Shown in pieces: positions 18,454-27,077 of a stretch of 64,000 nucleotides of DNA. The stretch's first letter is position 1; each line of letters starts with the position of its first letter. The DNA comes from Marivirga tractuosa DSM 4126. GTDB taxonomy: Bacteria; Bacteroidota; Bacteroidia; Cytophagales; Cyclobacteriaceae. Made by a program: the position numbers and the translations under genes. Below the pieces are notes generated by a model. It was given only the letters and a program-made list of their open reading frames with translations, did no database searches and had not been told where the DNA came from. The DNA is taken from assembly GCF_000183425.1 (NCBI RefSeq), contig NC_014759.1:2697001-2761000 (forward strand). The letters are read 5' to 3'.

Positions 18454-21057
18454 ATGGCGAAGACTCAAGAAGCAAAGGAAACTCCTTTAATGAAGCAGTA
18501 TAATCAGATAAAGTCCAAATATCCTGGAGCTTTATTATTATTCCGTGTCGGTGATTTCTATGAGACTTTTGGGGAAGATGCCGTTAAGGCCAGCAAAGTC
18601 CTGAATATTATTTTGACCAAAAGGGCAAATGGTTCCGCTTCTCATATTGAGTTGGCAGGCTTTCCCCATCATGCCATGGATAATTACTTGCCAAAATTGG
18701 TAAGAGCAGGACATAGAGTCGCCATTTGCGACCAGCTGGAAGACCCAAAATCCGTAAAAGGAATTGTCAAAAGAGGGGTTACAGAATTAGTAACGCCAGG
18801 TGTTAGTTTTGATGATAATGTGTTGGAAACAGGTAGAAACAATTATTTGGCTTCTATTCATTTTTCTAAAAACACATTAGGAGTTGCTTTCCTAGATATT
18901 TCCACTGGTGAGTTCATGACTGCTTCTGGAAATGCCTCTTATATCGATAAATTACTGCAGGGATTTCAACCTTCGGAAATTATCTATTCCAAATCAGCTA
19001 GAGAGCATTTCTCGCATAAGTTTTCAGATGACTATAATGTACATCATTTAGAAGACTGGATTTATGCTTTCGATTTTGCCTACGAAAAACTAACCAAGCA
19101 ATTTAAAACCAACTCTTTAAAAGGCTTTGGTATTGAAAATTTGGAGGAAGGAATCATTGCTGCGGGTGCCATTCTACATTATTTGGAAGAAACCGAGCAT
19201 AAAAAAATTGAGCATATTGCCTCCATCTCCAGAATTGAAGAGGAAAAATATGTTTGGATGGATAAATTCACCATCCGAAACTTAGAATTAGTTTACCCCC
19301 AACAAGAAGGAGGAATTCCGCTCATTCAGATTCTTGATAAAACCCTAACGCCTATGGGTTCGCGCCAAATCAAAAAGTGGATGGTGTTACCTGTGAAGGA
19401 CAAAGCGGTCATTGAAGAGCGTCTGCAAATTGTTGAAGCTTTTCACAGTAATCAAGATTTAACGGAACAGTTGAGCGCTTCCTTAAAATCTATGGGAGAT
19501 GTGGAAAGGTTGATTTCCAAAGTAGCGGTAGGCAGAGTGAACCCGAGAGAGCTGAATCAGTTGAAAAAAGCTTTGGGCTTAATGGTTCCTTTGAAAAAAG
19601 CATTGGAAGAATCCGAGGAGCAGGCCTTGAAAAAACTTTCCAATCAGATCAATCTTTGTGAGTATTTATATGAATTGATTGATAGTCAGTTGATGGAGGA
19701 TGCTCCTTTGCACACCAATCAAGGAAACTTGATAAGGGAAGGAGTAGATCCTGAGTTGGATGACTTGAAAAAAATAGCTTTTTCAGGGAAAGATTATTTG
19801 CTTCAATTGCAAAAACGAGAAATGGAGAAAACGGGCATTACTTCATTGAAAGTGGCCTACAATAAAGTCTTTGGTTACTATTTGGAGGTGACCAATTCTC
19901 ATAAAGATAAAGTGCCGCAAGAATGGATTCGAAAACAAACTTTGGTGAATGCAGAAAGATATATCACCGAAGAGCTAAAAGAATATGAAGAAAAGATATT
20001 AGGGGCAGAAGATAAGATGGTGGTGATTGAGCAGAGAATTTTTCAATCGCTCTTGCAAAATGCGATGGATTTTGTGAGCCCTATTCAGCAGAATGCCAAA
20101 ATCATAGCACAAGTAGATTGCTTACTGAGCTTTGCAGAAATTGCTCGTGCTAATGATTATGTAAAACCTCAAATTTCTGAAACCACTGCTTTAGATATTA
20201 AATTAGGTCGACATCCAGTAATTGAACAACAACTGCCACACGGAGAAGAATACATTCCCAATGATGTATTTTTAGATAATGAAAGCCAACAAATCATGAT
20301 CATTACGGGTCCAAACATGGCAGGTAAATCGGCATTGCTGAGGCAAACGGCATTGATTGTGTTGATGGCACAAATGGGCTGTTATGTGCCAGCTAAATCT
20401 GCTGAAATTGGTCTGGTAGATAAAGTATTTACCAGAGTGGGCGCATCTGATAATCTCTCTAAAGGAGAATCAACCTTTATGGTGGAGATGACGGAAACCG
20501 CTAGTATTTTGAATAATCTTTCTGACAGAAGCTTGGTGTTAATGGATGAAATCGGTCGTGGAACCAGTACTTACGATGGCGTTTCCATAGCCTGGAGTAT
20601 AGTGGAGTTTTTGCATAACCATCCGAAGTCAAAAGCAAAAACACTTTTTGCCACCCATTACCATGAATTGAATCAGCTAGCACACGATTTTCCGAGAATC
20701 AAGAATTATAATGTTTCAGTGAAAGAAATAGATGGTGAAATCATCTTTCTTCGAAAGTTGAAAAAAGGAGGAAGTGAGCATAGTTTCGGTATACATGTGG
20801 CACATTTAGCCGGGATGCCAAATCCTGTGGTGCTGAGAGCCAATGAAATTATGCACCATTTGGAAAAAGATAAAATCAGGGACAAGGCCAACCGAAAAAT
20901 GCATGAAGTTCCTAAAAATAATTATCAACTCAATATGTTCGAGGCGGATCCAGTTTTATCAGAAATTAAAGATTTATTAGATAAGCTAGATATTAATTCC
21001 ATGTCACCAGTGGAAGCCTTATTGAAATTAAATGAGTTAAAAAGTAAGTTGAATTAA
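18454..21057 (+). CDS. mutS: DNA mismatch repair protein MutS
   Basis: Recognises mismatches and recruits MutL. The 867 residues show every MutS domain. The mismatch-binding motif FYETF is in RVGDFYETFGEDA, near residue 35. The connector, lever and clamp domains follow (AYNKVFGYYLEVTNSHKDKV in the clamp region), then the ATPase with Walker A GPNMAGKSALLRQ (around 620) and Walker B LVLMDEIGRGTSTYDG. The C-terminal tail ends with SPVEALLKLNELKSKLN, matching the usual DPLxxLxxLY-like end. Length is typical for MutS1. Confidence 0.98.
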   Translation: MAKTQEAKETPLMKQYNQIKSKYPGALLLFRVGDFYETFGEDAVKASKVLNIILTKRANGSASHIELAGFPHHAMDNYLPKLVRAGHRVAICDQLEDPKSVKGIVKRGVTELVTPGVSFDDNVLETGRNNYLASIHFSKNTLGVAFLDISTGEFMTASGNASYIDKLLQGFQPSEIIYSKSAREHFSHKFSDDYNVHHLEDWIYAFDFAYEKLTKQFKTNSLKGFGIENLEEGIIAAGAILHYLEETEHKKIEHIASISRIEEEKYVWMDKFTIRNLELVYPQQEGGIPLIQILDKTLTPMGSRQIKKWMVLPVKDKAVIEERLQIVEAFHSNQDLTEQLSASLKSMGDVERLISKVAVGRVNPRELNQLKKALGLMVPLKKALEESEEQALKKLSNQINLCEYLYELIDSQLMEDAPLHTNQGNLIREGVDPELDDLKKIAFSGKDYLLQLQKREMEKTGITSLKVAYNKVFGYYLEVTNSHKDKVPQEWIRKQTLVNAERYITEELKEYEEKILGAEDKMVVIEQRIFQSLLQNAMDFVSPIQQNAKIIAQVDCLLSFAEIARANDYVKPQISETTALDIKLGRHPVIEQQLPHGEEYIPNDVFLDNESQQIMIITGPNMAGKSALLRQTALIVLMAQMGCYVPAKSAEIGLVDKVFTRVGASDNLSKGESTFMVEMTETASILNNLSDRSLVLMDEIGRGTSTYDGVSIAWSIVEFLHNHPKSKAKTLFATHYHELNQLAHDFPRIKNYNVSVKEIDGEIIFLRKLKKGGSEHSFGIHVAHLAGMPNPVVLRANEIMHHLEKDKIRDKANRKMHEVPKNNYQLNMFEADPVLSEIKDLLDKLDINSMSPVEALLKLNELKSKLN

Positions 21058-21174
21058 GCTAAAAATTGGAATACAGCTTGTTGATATAATTAAATCATTC
21101 CAAGTCTGAATATGATGTTTCTTCTTTCCCTCAAAAAAAGGTAAAATTATTTTAATTTTTTAATAAATCAATCC

Positions 21175-21230
21175 AGCCAAAGGAACGATTGAAAAGTGCA
21201 GTAGGAGCATCACAACATCAATGTATTTAC
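21175..21230 (+). pseudogene. Possible trace of a thiolase 3' fragment
   Basis: A short non-coding stretch resembles the thiolase remnant at 39250. Both contain GAAAA..GCAGTAGGA..GCAT.ACAACATCAA with few differences, and AGCCAAAGG at its left matches the KAKG codons of the thiolase gene. No reading frame survives. This may be chance; the rest of the 271-bp gap holds only the dyad at 21219. Confidence 0.3.
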
Positions 21231-21243
21231 ATTAAATACATTG
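21219..21243. promoter_or_regulatory. Perfect 11-bp inverted repeat, possible operator
   Basis: CAATGTATTTA (21219-21229) and its exact complement (21233-21243) flank CAT. It lies 85 bp upstream of the PAS/HisKA gene. There is no T tract, so a protein-binding dyad is more likely than a terminator. Confidence 0.4.
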
Positions 21244-21328
21244 GCAGGGTTTAGCTAAACAATATTCCACTACAATTTGAAGCAGGAATTTCTAAACAAT
21301 TGAGTATCGGGCCTGTTTAATATTCCTT

Positions 21329-22348
21329 ATGGAAAAAGTTATAAACATTCAACAGGCACAAAAGGCAAAAAAAGATCCGATCGACTACTTGTCTGATAAT
21401 GTTGTGCTTTTATCTCTTAATGAAAACTTTGATGTGCTTTCTGCCAATGAAACATTTCTTAAAGTAACAGGAATTAAAAGAGACGATTTAGATCAATTAA
21501 ATTTCTTCCAACATCTATGTGATGAGCTGCCAGACTATATTCAAGATGAATTAAGTTATCTATTAAGACAACAAAAGTCATGGAATGGCAACTTTGCCTT
21601 TCCCAACACTGAAGGAAATGCTTCTTGGTTTCATACTAATATTATTCCTTCCAGAGATGAGAATGGTAGCTATATTGGATTTAATCTGCTTGCAACGGTT
21701 GGTAAATCGCAGCAAAGCATGATAACAGAAAAAGAAACTACCGAAAGCTGGATGAAGGCAATATTTAATGATGCTGATGAAGGTAATATTTTAATTGGCC
21801 TAGATGGAGATGTGATTGAATTCAATGCAACAGCTTATGAATTTTTGTCTTGGTACACACATAAAGAACTAAGACTTAATGAAAGCATGTCTCATTATTT
21901 TGGGGGAAGTTTTTCCAATACGTTTAAAGCGCTTTTTCAAAAAACTAAGAATGGACAGAAACAAAAATTTTGTAGAACCTTTAAAAATCTTAGCGGATAC
22001 GAAAAAGTAGTTGATATGGAGCTGAAACCTGTATCAGATTCCACTGGAACGATAATGGGGGTGATCTTAAATTCGACAGATATTACAGAGGAAGTAAATC
22101 TAGAAAGAAGGATCAGAGTTTCAGAGAAAAAATTGGATGATATTGCATTCATTAATGCCCATGAAGTAAGGGCTCCGCTAGCATCGATTTTAGGTTTGTT
22201 GAATTTACTTGATTTTGAATCAGTGGATGAAAGTGGAAAATTAATCTTAAACCATCTAAAAAAGTCCGCAAACGATTTAGAGAAAATTATCCATAAGGTT
22301 TCAGAAAGCACATATTTGACTAACTCTGATTCTAATAAATCAGCATAA
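21329..22348 (+). CDS. PAS-PAS-HisKA protein without an ATPase domain
   Basis: A 339-residue cytoplasmic signalling protein. Two PAS domains occupy about residues 20-130 and 140-260 (LLSLNENFDVLSANETFLKV and LIGLDGDVIEFNATAYEFLS). A HisKA-like dimerisation helix follows with the phospho-acceptor-like His in NAHEVRAPLASILGLL (near residue 278). The protein ends about 60 residues later, and no HATPase_c N, G1 or G2 box is present. It cannot autophosphorylate by itself; it may be phosphorylated by a partner, dimerise with another kinase or act as an anchor. The next gene starts 18 bp downstream. There is no transmembrane segment. Confidence 0.8.
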   Translation: MEKVINIQQAQKAKKDPIDYLSDNVVLLSLNENFDVLSANETFLKVTGIKRDDLDQLNFFQHLCDELPDYIQDELSYLLRQQKSWNGNFAFPNTEGNASWFHTNIIPSRDENGSYIGFNLLATVGKSQQSMITEKETTESWMKAIFNDADEGNILIGLDGDVIEFNATAYEFLSWYTHKELRLNESMSHYFGGSFSNTFKALFQKTKNGQKQKFCRTFKNLSGYEKVVDMELKPVSDSTGTIMGVILNSTDITEEVNLERRIRVSEKKLDDIAFINAHEVRAPLASILGLLNLLDFESVDESGKLILNHLKKSANDLEKIIHKVSESTYLTNSDSNKSA

Positions 22349-22366
22349 ATTTAACGATATTCCATT

Positions 22367-24151
22367 ATGAATAAAATACTTTTACTCCCCTTCATAGTCC
22401 TATTTTCAATTCAACTTAATGCCCAAAACTTAGACAAACTAAGAATCATGTGCGTTGACGAAGTAACTGCGTCACATTACAATGGTGAATTATCGCAGGA
22501 TCAACTAAAAAATCAAATTGCAGCTCTTGGTTTCAGATACATTGAAAATGGTCAAATTAAATATCACCAAGACTTAATTGTTTATGATTGCAATACCGGA
22601 CATGTAAAGTTTACAGCTGTTTTCGATGAAAATAAATTAGTAAAGGAATTTATCTTATATGAGGCAAAAGACGTTCCCGCCAAAACAATCTTTTTTACTA
22701 AAAGCAACACTTCGGATCATGTAGACTTGACCTTCAACTATCAAGGACAAGAAATTCCTGCATATCCAATTGGCAAAACAAAGGTTTTCAAAGACGGTCA
22801 TTTGGTACAATCAATTCTCTTTAATGAGAATGGGGAACCTCCAGTGGTAAGCAATTATGATCAAAACAAATTGAAAACTTCAGAAGGTCCAGGATCAGTT
22901 TCGGGGGATATTCAAAAAGAGTGGGAAATCATCAAAAGCGGCGAATGGAAATATTTTGAAGGAAGTAACCTAACCTCAATATCAGTTTATGATCAGAATG
23001 GAAATAAAAAAGCAGAAAATCTCTACAGCAATGGAGCATTGATTAAAGAAAATAAATTTATCGCCAATAAGGCTTCTGAAACTACTGTCTTTTTTACCGA
23101 TGGTACGATCAAAGAAACAGGTACTCGGCAGAATGATAGAAAAATAGGAACATGGAAATATTTTAATTCAAAAGGACAACTGAAGTCTACCGTGACCTAT
23201 CGCAATGGAGTAGAGCATTTGAAATCGGTTTATGAAAGTCAAGGCAATCTTGTAAAACACTTAGAATTAAAAACAGATCAGGAAGAGTTGCCTAAATCAA
23301 TGCAAGCATTAGATATGATTTACAAAACCACTACTTTTTACCCCGATTCGACAGTACAATCTTTGGGCTATACTCATAAAAACAATCAAATTGGTGTGTT
23401 CGAATACTATAATTCAAATGGTGAACTAAGTGAAATCAAAGAATATAATTTAGAGGGCGATGAAATCAATAGCTTAGAGGCTGACACCTACGTAACAATG
23501 AAGGAAAAAGAACGCGCAATTTTCCGTGAACTTCTGCTTGCTAAAACGACTCACCCACTTAACCTTTCAATTGAAAGTAAAATCCAACCACTAGCAGACT
23601 CTTTGCAATTAGATTTTGACAGTTTAATGATGAATTATAATTATACGAAAGAATACCAACAACAATATTCAAAATTATCAGAGCAAACTGCCTACTTTGG
23701 GAACTTATCAAACAAGATTGTTTGGTATGATTCTTTGTTAGCTTCCACTGTGGACTTTGCAAATGAAGTGTGGTCATATTCCCATGATTTACATGAAACA
23801 GAACTATTCCTACATAAGGAATTGGCTAATTTAAAGTTAAACCAAAAGATAGATTGGCTTAGAGAAAACTATACCAGATCGAAAAAGACGCTGTTTGGCA
23901 AAAAGTTGATTGTAGTAAATAAACAAGACGAGATTTACAATGTAATCATAAATGAGATACATCCAATTATTAAGGAAGAAATCACCTATTCCAACAATAA
24001 ATATCAAGCAGTAGCCTTATCAGAAGAATTTGTATATTTGGTAAATAAAGCTGCTTCCATAATTGCCCAGCCCGATAAACAATTTCAGGAATCATTGAAG
24101 CAAACAAAATCTATACAAGATAAAAAACAATTGTTTCTATCGATAAAATGA
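22367..24151 (+). CDS. Secreted YwqK/MORN-repeat protein with C-terminal helical domain
   Basis: A 594-residue secreted protein with the signal peptide MNKILLLPFIVLFSIQLNAQ. Residues ~60-370 contain irregular MORN_2/YwqK-type hairpins, for example GEWKYFEGSNLTSISVYDQ, GTWKYFNSKGQLKSTVTYR and GVFEYYNSNGELSEIKEY. Residues ~380-594 are predicted mostly helical, charged and without recognisable domain. The stop overlaps the start of the next gene by four bases (ATGA), so the two are translationally coupled. The context with two beta-barrel-like proteins suggests a periplasmic or surface function. No function is known. Confidence 0.75.
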   Translation: MNKILLLPFIVLFSIQLNAQNLDKLRIMCVDEVTASHYNGELSQDQLKNQIAALGFRYIENGQIKYHQDLIVYDCNTGHVKFTAVFDENKLVKEFILYEAKDVPAKTIFFTKSNTSDHVDLTFNYQGQEIPAYPIGKTKVFKDGHLVQSILFNENGEPPVVSNYDQNKLKTSEGPGSVSGDIQKEWEIIKSGEWKYFEGSNLTSISVYDQNGNKKAENLYSNGALIKENKFIANKASETTVFFTDGTIKETGTRQNDRKIGTWKYFNSKGQLKSTVTYRNGVEHLKSVYESQGNLVKHLELKTDQEELPKSMQALDMIYKTTTFYPDSTVQSLGYTHKNNQIGVFEYYNSNGELSEIKEYNLEGDEINSLEADTYVTMKEKERAIFRELLLAKTTHPLNLSIESKIQPLADSLQLDFDSLMMNYNYTKEYQQQYSKLSEQTAYFGNLSNKIVWYDSLLASTVDFANEVWSYSHDLHETELFLHKELANLKLNQKIDWLRENYTRSKKTLFGKKLIVVNKQDEIYNVIINEIHPIIKEEITYSNNKYQAVALSEEFVYLVNKAASIIAQPDKQFQESLKQTKSIQDKKQLFLSIK

Positions 24152-24924
24152 AAAAAGTATATCTTCTCTTCTTGCTGTTTCTGCCCTTTCTGAGTCAAGG
24201 TCAATATAGCGAAAGCATTGCAACAGCAAGACCGGGTGCTGCCAATGGTGCTGGAACTGTTGGAAAAGGAATTCTGCAATTTCAGACAGGCATTCAATTT
24301 GATAATTTGTCTGACACATCCGGTTGGTATGTTAACAACATATCGGAACATCTAGTGGTTCGTTTTGGAATCCGTGAGCGTTTTGAAATTAGCGCAGTTA
24401 TGAATCACATCAATTCCACAGAATACCTTAGTGCAAGTGAAGAATCACTAGTTCGACAGGGTTTAAACACCAGTCTACTTAGAGCAAGAACAAAAATCAA
24501 TGATAACATGGCACTTCAAGTCGGCATTGAAACTCGATTGAGAGGAAAAGACTATCAAATCAAGTACATAGCGCCAAGGTTTCGTTTAATGTATAATACT
24601 AACTTAGGGAAGAACTCGAGTCTAACAACCAATTTGGGTGGCGTTTGGAACGGTAATGATAGTAAGCCTAGAGGTTTCTATGTGTTTAGTTATTCCTTGT
24701 CCTTGACTAATAAGTTATCACTGATTGCAGAGAGCTACGGGGATTTTATCAAATCTGGAATCAACAATTATTTTGATATTGGTTTGGGTTATAATATTAA
24801 CAAGGACATGTTAATTGATCTAAATGGTGGATGGGGTGAAAACTATCCGTATAAAAGCTATTTTATCACAGCAGGGATTTCCTATAGAATGATCACTAAG
24901 TTTAGACCAGAGGACATGAAATAG
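24148..24924 (+). CDS. Outer-membrane beta-barrel protein (Phenol_MetA_deg/transporter-like)
   Basis: 258 residues with a signal peptide (MKKVYLLFLLFLPFLSQGQ). The mature part starts with an ATARPGAANGAGTVGKG stretch, as in the Phenol_MetA_deg-like family of predicted outer-membrane barrels, and continues with alternating amphipathic strands (LVVRFGIRERFEISAVMNHI, MALQVGIETRLRGKDYQI). It ends with aromatic-rich strands (YFITAGISYRMI). Members are often labelled transporter without biochemical proof. Its start overlaps the stop of the MORN protein, and a paralogue follows 11 bp downstream. Confidence 0.75.
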   Translation: MKKVYLLFLLFLPFLSQGQYSESIATARPGAANGAGTVGKGILQFQTGIQFDNLSDTSGWYVNNISEHLVVRFGIRERFEISAVMNHINSTEYLSASEESLVRQGLNTSLLRARTKINDNMALQVGIETRLRGKDYQIKYIAPRFRLMYNTNLGKNSSLTTNLGGVWNGNDSKPRGFYVFSYSLSLTNKLSLIAESYGDFIKSGINNYFDIGLGYNINKDMLIDLNGGWGENYPYKSYFITAGISYRMITKFRPEDMK

Positions 24925-24935
24925 TATTGGTGCAC

Positions 24936-25682
24936 ATGAAATCCTTCTTCTTACCTTATTTACTTCTTTTCTTTTCAGTTAGCATTTCTGCACAAGATCT
25001 TCCGTCACTGGTATTCTCTGGTGGAAAGAATTTTGTAGGAAAAAACGTTATCCAAGTTGAATACGGGCTCAATTTTGAGCGACAGATCAAAAGTATAAGT
25101 AAAATTGACCAACAAGCATCACAATATGGTTTAGTAAAATATGGCGCACTTAAAACATTAGACCTCTCCATCAGCTATAACTATATGCGAGAACAAACTT
25201 TCGTTTCTGATCAAATGCGGAGATCAAACGGCTTGTCCAATATCACCGCTGGCTTCAAAAAAAAAATAGCGCCTAACTACTCATTAAAAACAGATCTTGG
25301 CTTTTCAAAAAACGAATTGGGAAAACTACTAGGCAGCTTTCAAATCTTAGGAATCTCTGAACATAGTATTGATAGTTTTCTGGCATGGGAAAACAACATT
25401 GGACTTAATTGGCAAAACGGAAAGCCACAAGCCAATCTGGTTTATTTATCAGGGCTAACTTTTACTATCCCATATCCTTTGGATTTAATTTTTGAGTTCT
25501 ATGGACAATATGGGGAATTAGCGTGGAACAACTACACAAATATTGGTGTCGGTTATTACTTTAATGCGGACTTGATGCTGGAGGCATATGCGGGCTATGG
25601 CAATACACTTAATCAACAAAGCAGTTATTTTTCTATTAACTTTTATTGGCGACTGGTCCCCTCAAGCTACAATAAAAAATAA
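24936..25682 (+). CDS. Outer-membrane beta-barrel protein, paralogue of the upstream gene
   Basis: About 248 residues, started at 24936 (MKSFFLPYLLLFFSVSISAQ, a good signal peptide) rather than the TTG nine bases earlier. The layout follows the gene just upstream: FSGGKNFVGKNVIQVEYGLNF, then GALKTLDLSISYNYM, and NYTNIGVGYYFNADLMLEAY against NYFDIGLGYNINKDMLIDLN in the neighbour. The two are therefore diverged tandem duplicates. The family is again Phenol_MetA_deg-like. Function unknown; together with the MORN protein they form a three-gene operon. Confidence 0.72.
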   Translation: MKSFFLPYLLLFFSVSISAQDLPSLVFSGGKNFVGKNVIQVEYGLNFERQIKSISKIDQQASQYGLVKYGALKTLDLSISYNYMREQTFVSDQMRRSNGLSNITAGFKKKIAPNYSLKTDLGFSKNELGKLLGSFQILGISEHSIDSFLAWENNIGLNWQNGKPQANLVYLSGLTFTIPYPLDLIFEFYGQYGELAWNNYTNIGVGYYFNADLMLEAYAGYGNTLNQQSSYFSINFYWRLVPSSYNKK

Positions 25683-25763
25683 ATCAGAGAACCTTTAGTC
25701 AATCAGAACTATTTTTGAAATCAATTCGTTTTGAATTTTCAGGATTTAAAAAAGGAATAGTCC

Positions 25764-25771
25764 TATCTTTG
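25764..25771 (+). promoter_or_regulatory. TAnnTTTG box (Bacteroidota -7-like) upstream of the desaturase
   Basis: TATCTTTG matches the Bacteroidota -7 consensus TAnnTTTG, 31 bp before the desaturase start. No clear TTTG -33 box lies at the ideal distance, so support is partial. Confidence 0.35.
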
Positions 25772-25802
25772 TACTTACTTATTTAATTACATAATATTCA
25801 AA

Positions 25803-26735
25803 ATGGCAGTTGCAGTAAAAGAAAACCTAAAGATTCGAAAAAAAGGGACCTGGAAAAAAGAAATTAGTTTTGCTATCGTACATTTATTGCCCTTAGGCGC
25901 AATTTGGACTGGTGCTACTTGGTTCGATTGGACAGTCTGTGCTTTCCTCTATGTTTGGAGAATGTTTTGGGTTACGGGTGGTTACCACCGATATTTCGCC
26001 CACAGAAGCTACAATACTTCTCGTTGGTTCCAGTTTTTGATAGCTTTTTTTGCGCAAACATCAGCACAAAAAGGTGCTTTATGGTGGGCTTCTCATCATC
26101 GTCACCATCACAGAAACAGTGACACCTTAAAAGATCCACATAGCATGTTGCATTTTGGATTTTGGTATTCTCACGTTGGCTGGATTATTGGTTCTGATTT
26201 TAAAAAAACTGATTTTAAAGTAATCTCTGATTATAGTAAGTATCCAGAATTAAGATGGTTGAATAAAAATTATTTAGTTCCACCCGTTATTCTGGCATTA
26301 ACCGTTATGGCACTAGGAGGTTTGGTAAATGGTGGTACTATTCTAGCCATGTTTACAACTGCAGGATTCTCAACGCTATTCATTGGCTTCTTTTTAAGTA
26401 CAATCATTTTGTATCATGCCACTTTTTCCATTAACAGTATCATGCACAAATTTGGTAACCAGCGATATGAAACTGGAGATGAATCCAGAAATAGTGTCTG
26501 GTTAGCTTTATTAACTTTAGGCGAAGGTTGGCACAATAATCACCACTATTATGAAACATCAGCCAGACAGGGGTTCTTTTGGTGGGAAGTAGATCTAACG
26601 TATTACGGATTAAAGTTTATGTCAATGCTAGGCTTGATTTGGGATCTTAAGCCAGTGCCGAAACACATTAAAAAGTCACGGAATAAACAGGAAGCAAAAG
26701 AGCTGAAAGAGCAATTTAAAAAACAAGTAGCATAA
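25803..26735 (+). CDS. Membrane fatty-acid (acyl-CoA) desaturase
   Basis: A 310-residue di-iron membrane desaturase that introduces a cis double bond, probably delta-9, into acyl chains for membrane fluidity. All three His boxes of the family are visible: HRYFAH (HxxxxH, near residue 62), HHRHH (HxxHH, near 99) and HNNHH (near 243). About four transmembrane segments surround them. There is no fused cytochrome b5, as is usual in bacteria. A TAnnTTTG box upstream suggests its own promoter. It is followed by two tRNA genes on the same strand. Confidence 0.92.
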   Translation: MAVAVKENLKIRKKGTWKKEISFAIVHLLPLGAIWTGATWFDWTVCAFLYVWRMFWVTGGYHRYFAHRSYNTSRWFQFLIAFFAQTSAQKGALWWASHHRHHHRNSDTLKDPHSMLHFGFWYSHVGWIIGSDFKKTDFKVISDYSKYPELRWLNKNYLVPPVILALTVMALGGLVNGGTILAMFTTAGFSTLFIGFFLSTIILYHATFSINSIMHKFGNQRYETGDESRNSVWLALLTLGEGWHNNHHYYETSARQGFFWWEVDLTYYGLKFMSMLGLIWDLKPVPKHIKKSRNKQEAKELKEQFKKQVA

Positions 26736-26810
26736 TTTTTAAAAAATTTTATGGTTTGCTATTGTATTTTAAAATCAGCCTATTAAATTTGCAATCCCAT
26801 TGAGGGAAAA

Positions 26811-26883
26811 GCGAGAGTAGCTCAGCTGGTAGAGCGCAACCTTGCCAAGGTTGAGGTCGCGAGTTCGAACCTCGTCTCCCGCT
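26811..26883 (+). tRNA. tRNA-Gly (anticodon GCC)
   Basis: A 73-nt cloverleaf. D stem GCTC/GAGC; anticodon stem CAACC/GGTTG around the loop TTGCCAA, giving GCC; T arm GCGAG-TTCGAAC-CTCGT. The acceptor stem GCGAGAG against CTCCCGC pairs at six positions but leaves an A-C mismatch at 4:69. CCA is not encoded. Confidence 0.95.
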
Positions 26884-26892
26884 CAGAAACAG

Positions 26893-26923
26893 ATAAGTGA
26901 GCAATAGGCTCACTTATTTTTTT
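26893..26923 (+). terminator. Terminator-like hairpin between the two tRNA genes
   Basis: A perfect 10-bp stem (ATAAGTGAGC, 26893-26902, with its complement 26908-26917), a 5-nt loop and six T. It has all features of an intrinsic terminator and lies between tRNA-Gly and tRNA-Leu. Confidence 0.85.
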
Positions 26924-26942
26924 GACACCTACAATCATTCTA

Positions 26943-27026
26943 GCCGGGATGGTGAAATTGGTAGACACGCAAGACTTAAAATCTTGTGAACATTAGTTCG
27001 TGCGGGTTCAAGTCCCGCTCCTGGCA
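26943..27026 (+). tRNA. tRNA-Leu (anticodon UAA)
   Basis: An 84-nt class II tRNA with a long variable arm. Acceptor GCCGGGA against TCCTGGC; anticodon stem CAAGA/TCTTG around CTTAAAA, giving UAA; T arm GCGGG-TTCAAGT-CCCGC; discriminator A. CCA is not encoded. It begins only 19 nt after the T tract of the upstream hairpin. Confidence 0.95.
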
Positions 27027-27029
27027 CAA

Positions 27030-27062
27030 AAGCTTCTCAGAGATGAGAGGCTTTTTGTTTTT
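27030..27062 (+). terminator. Intrinsic terminator after tRNA-Leu
   Basis: Stem AAGCTTCTC (27030-27038) with GAGAGGCTT (27045-27053), one G-T pair, followed by TTTGTTTTTT. A short T run on the other side may let it also serve the convergent quinone oxidoreductase gene. Confidence 0.8.
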
Positions 27063-27077
27063 TAGGACATTCCCTCA

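Noticed and set aside
26920..26942. TTGACA as a sigma-70 -35 box for tRNA-Leu
   Set aside because: Bacteroidota primary promoters use TTTG/TAnnTTTG, and the distance to the tRNA is too short for a -10 box.
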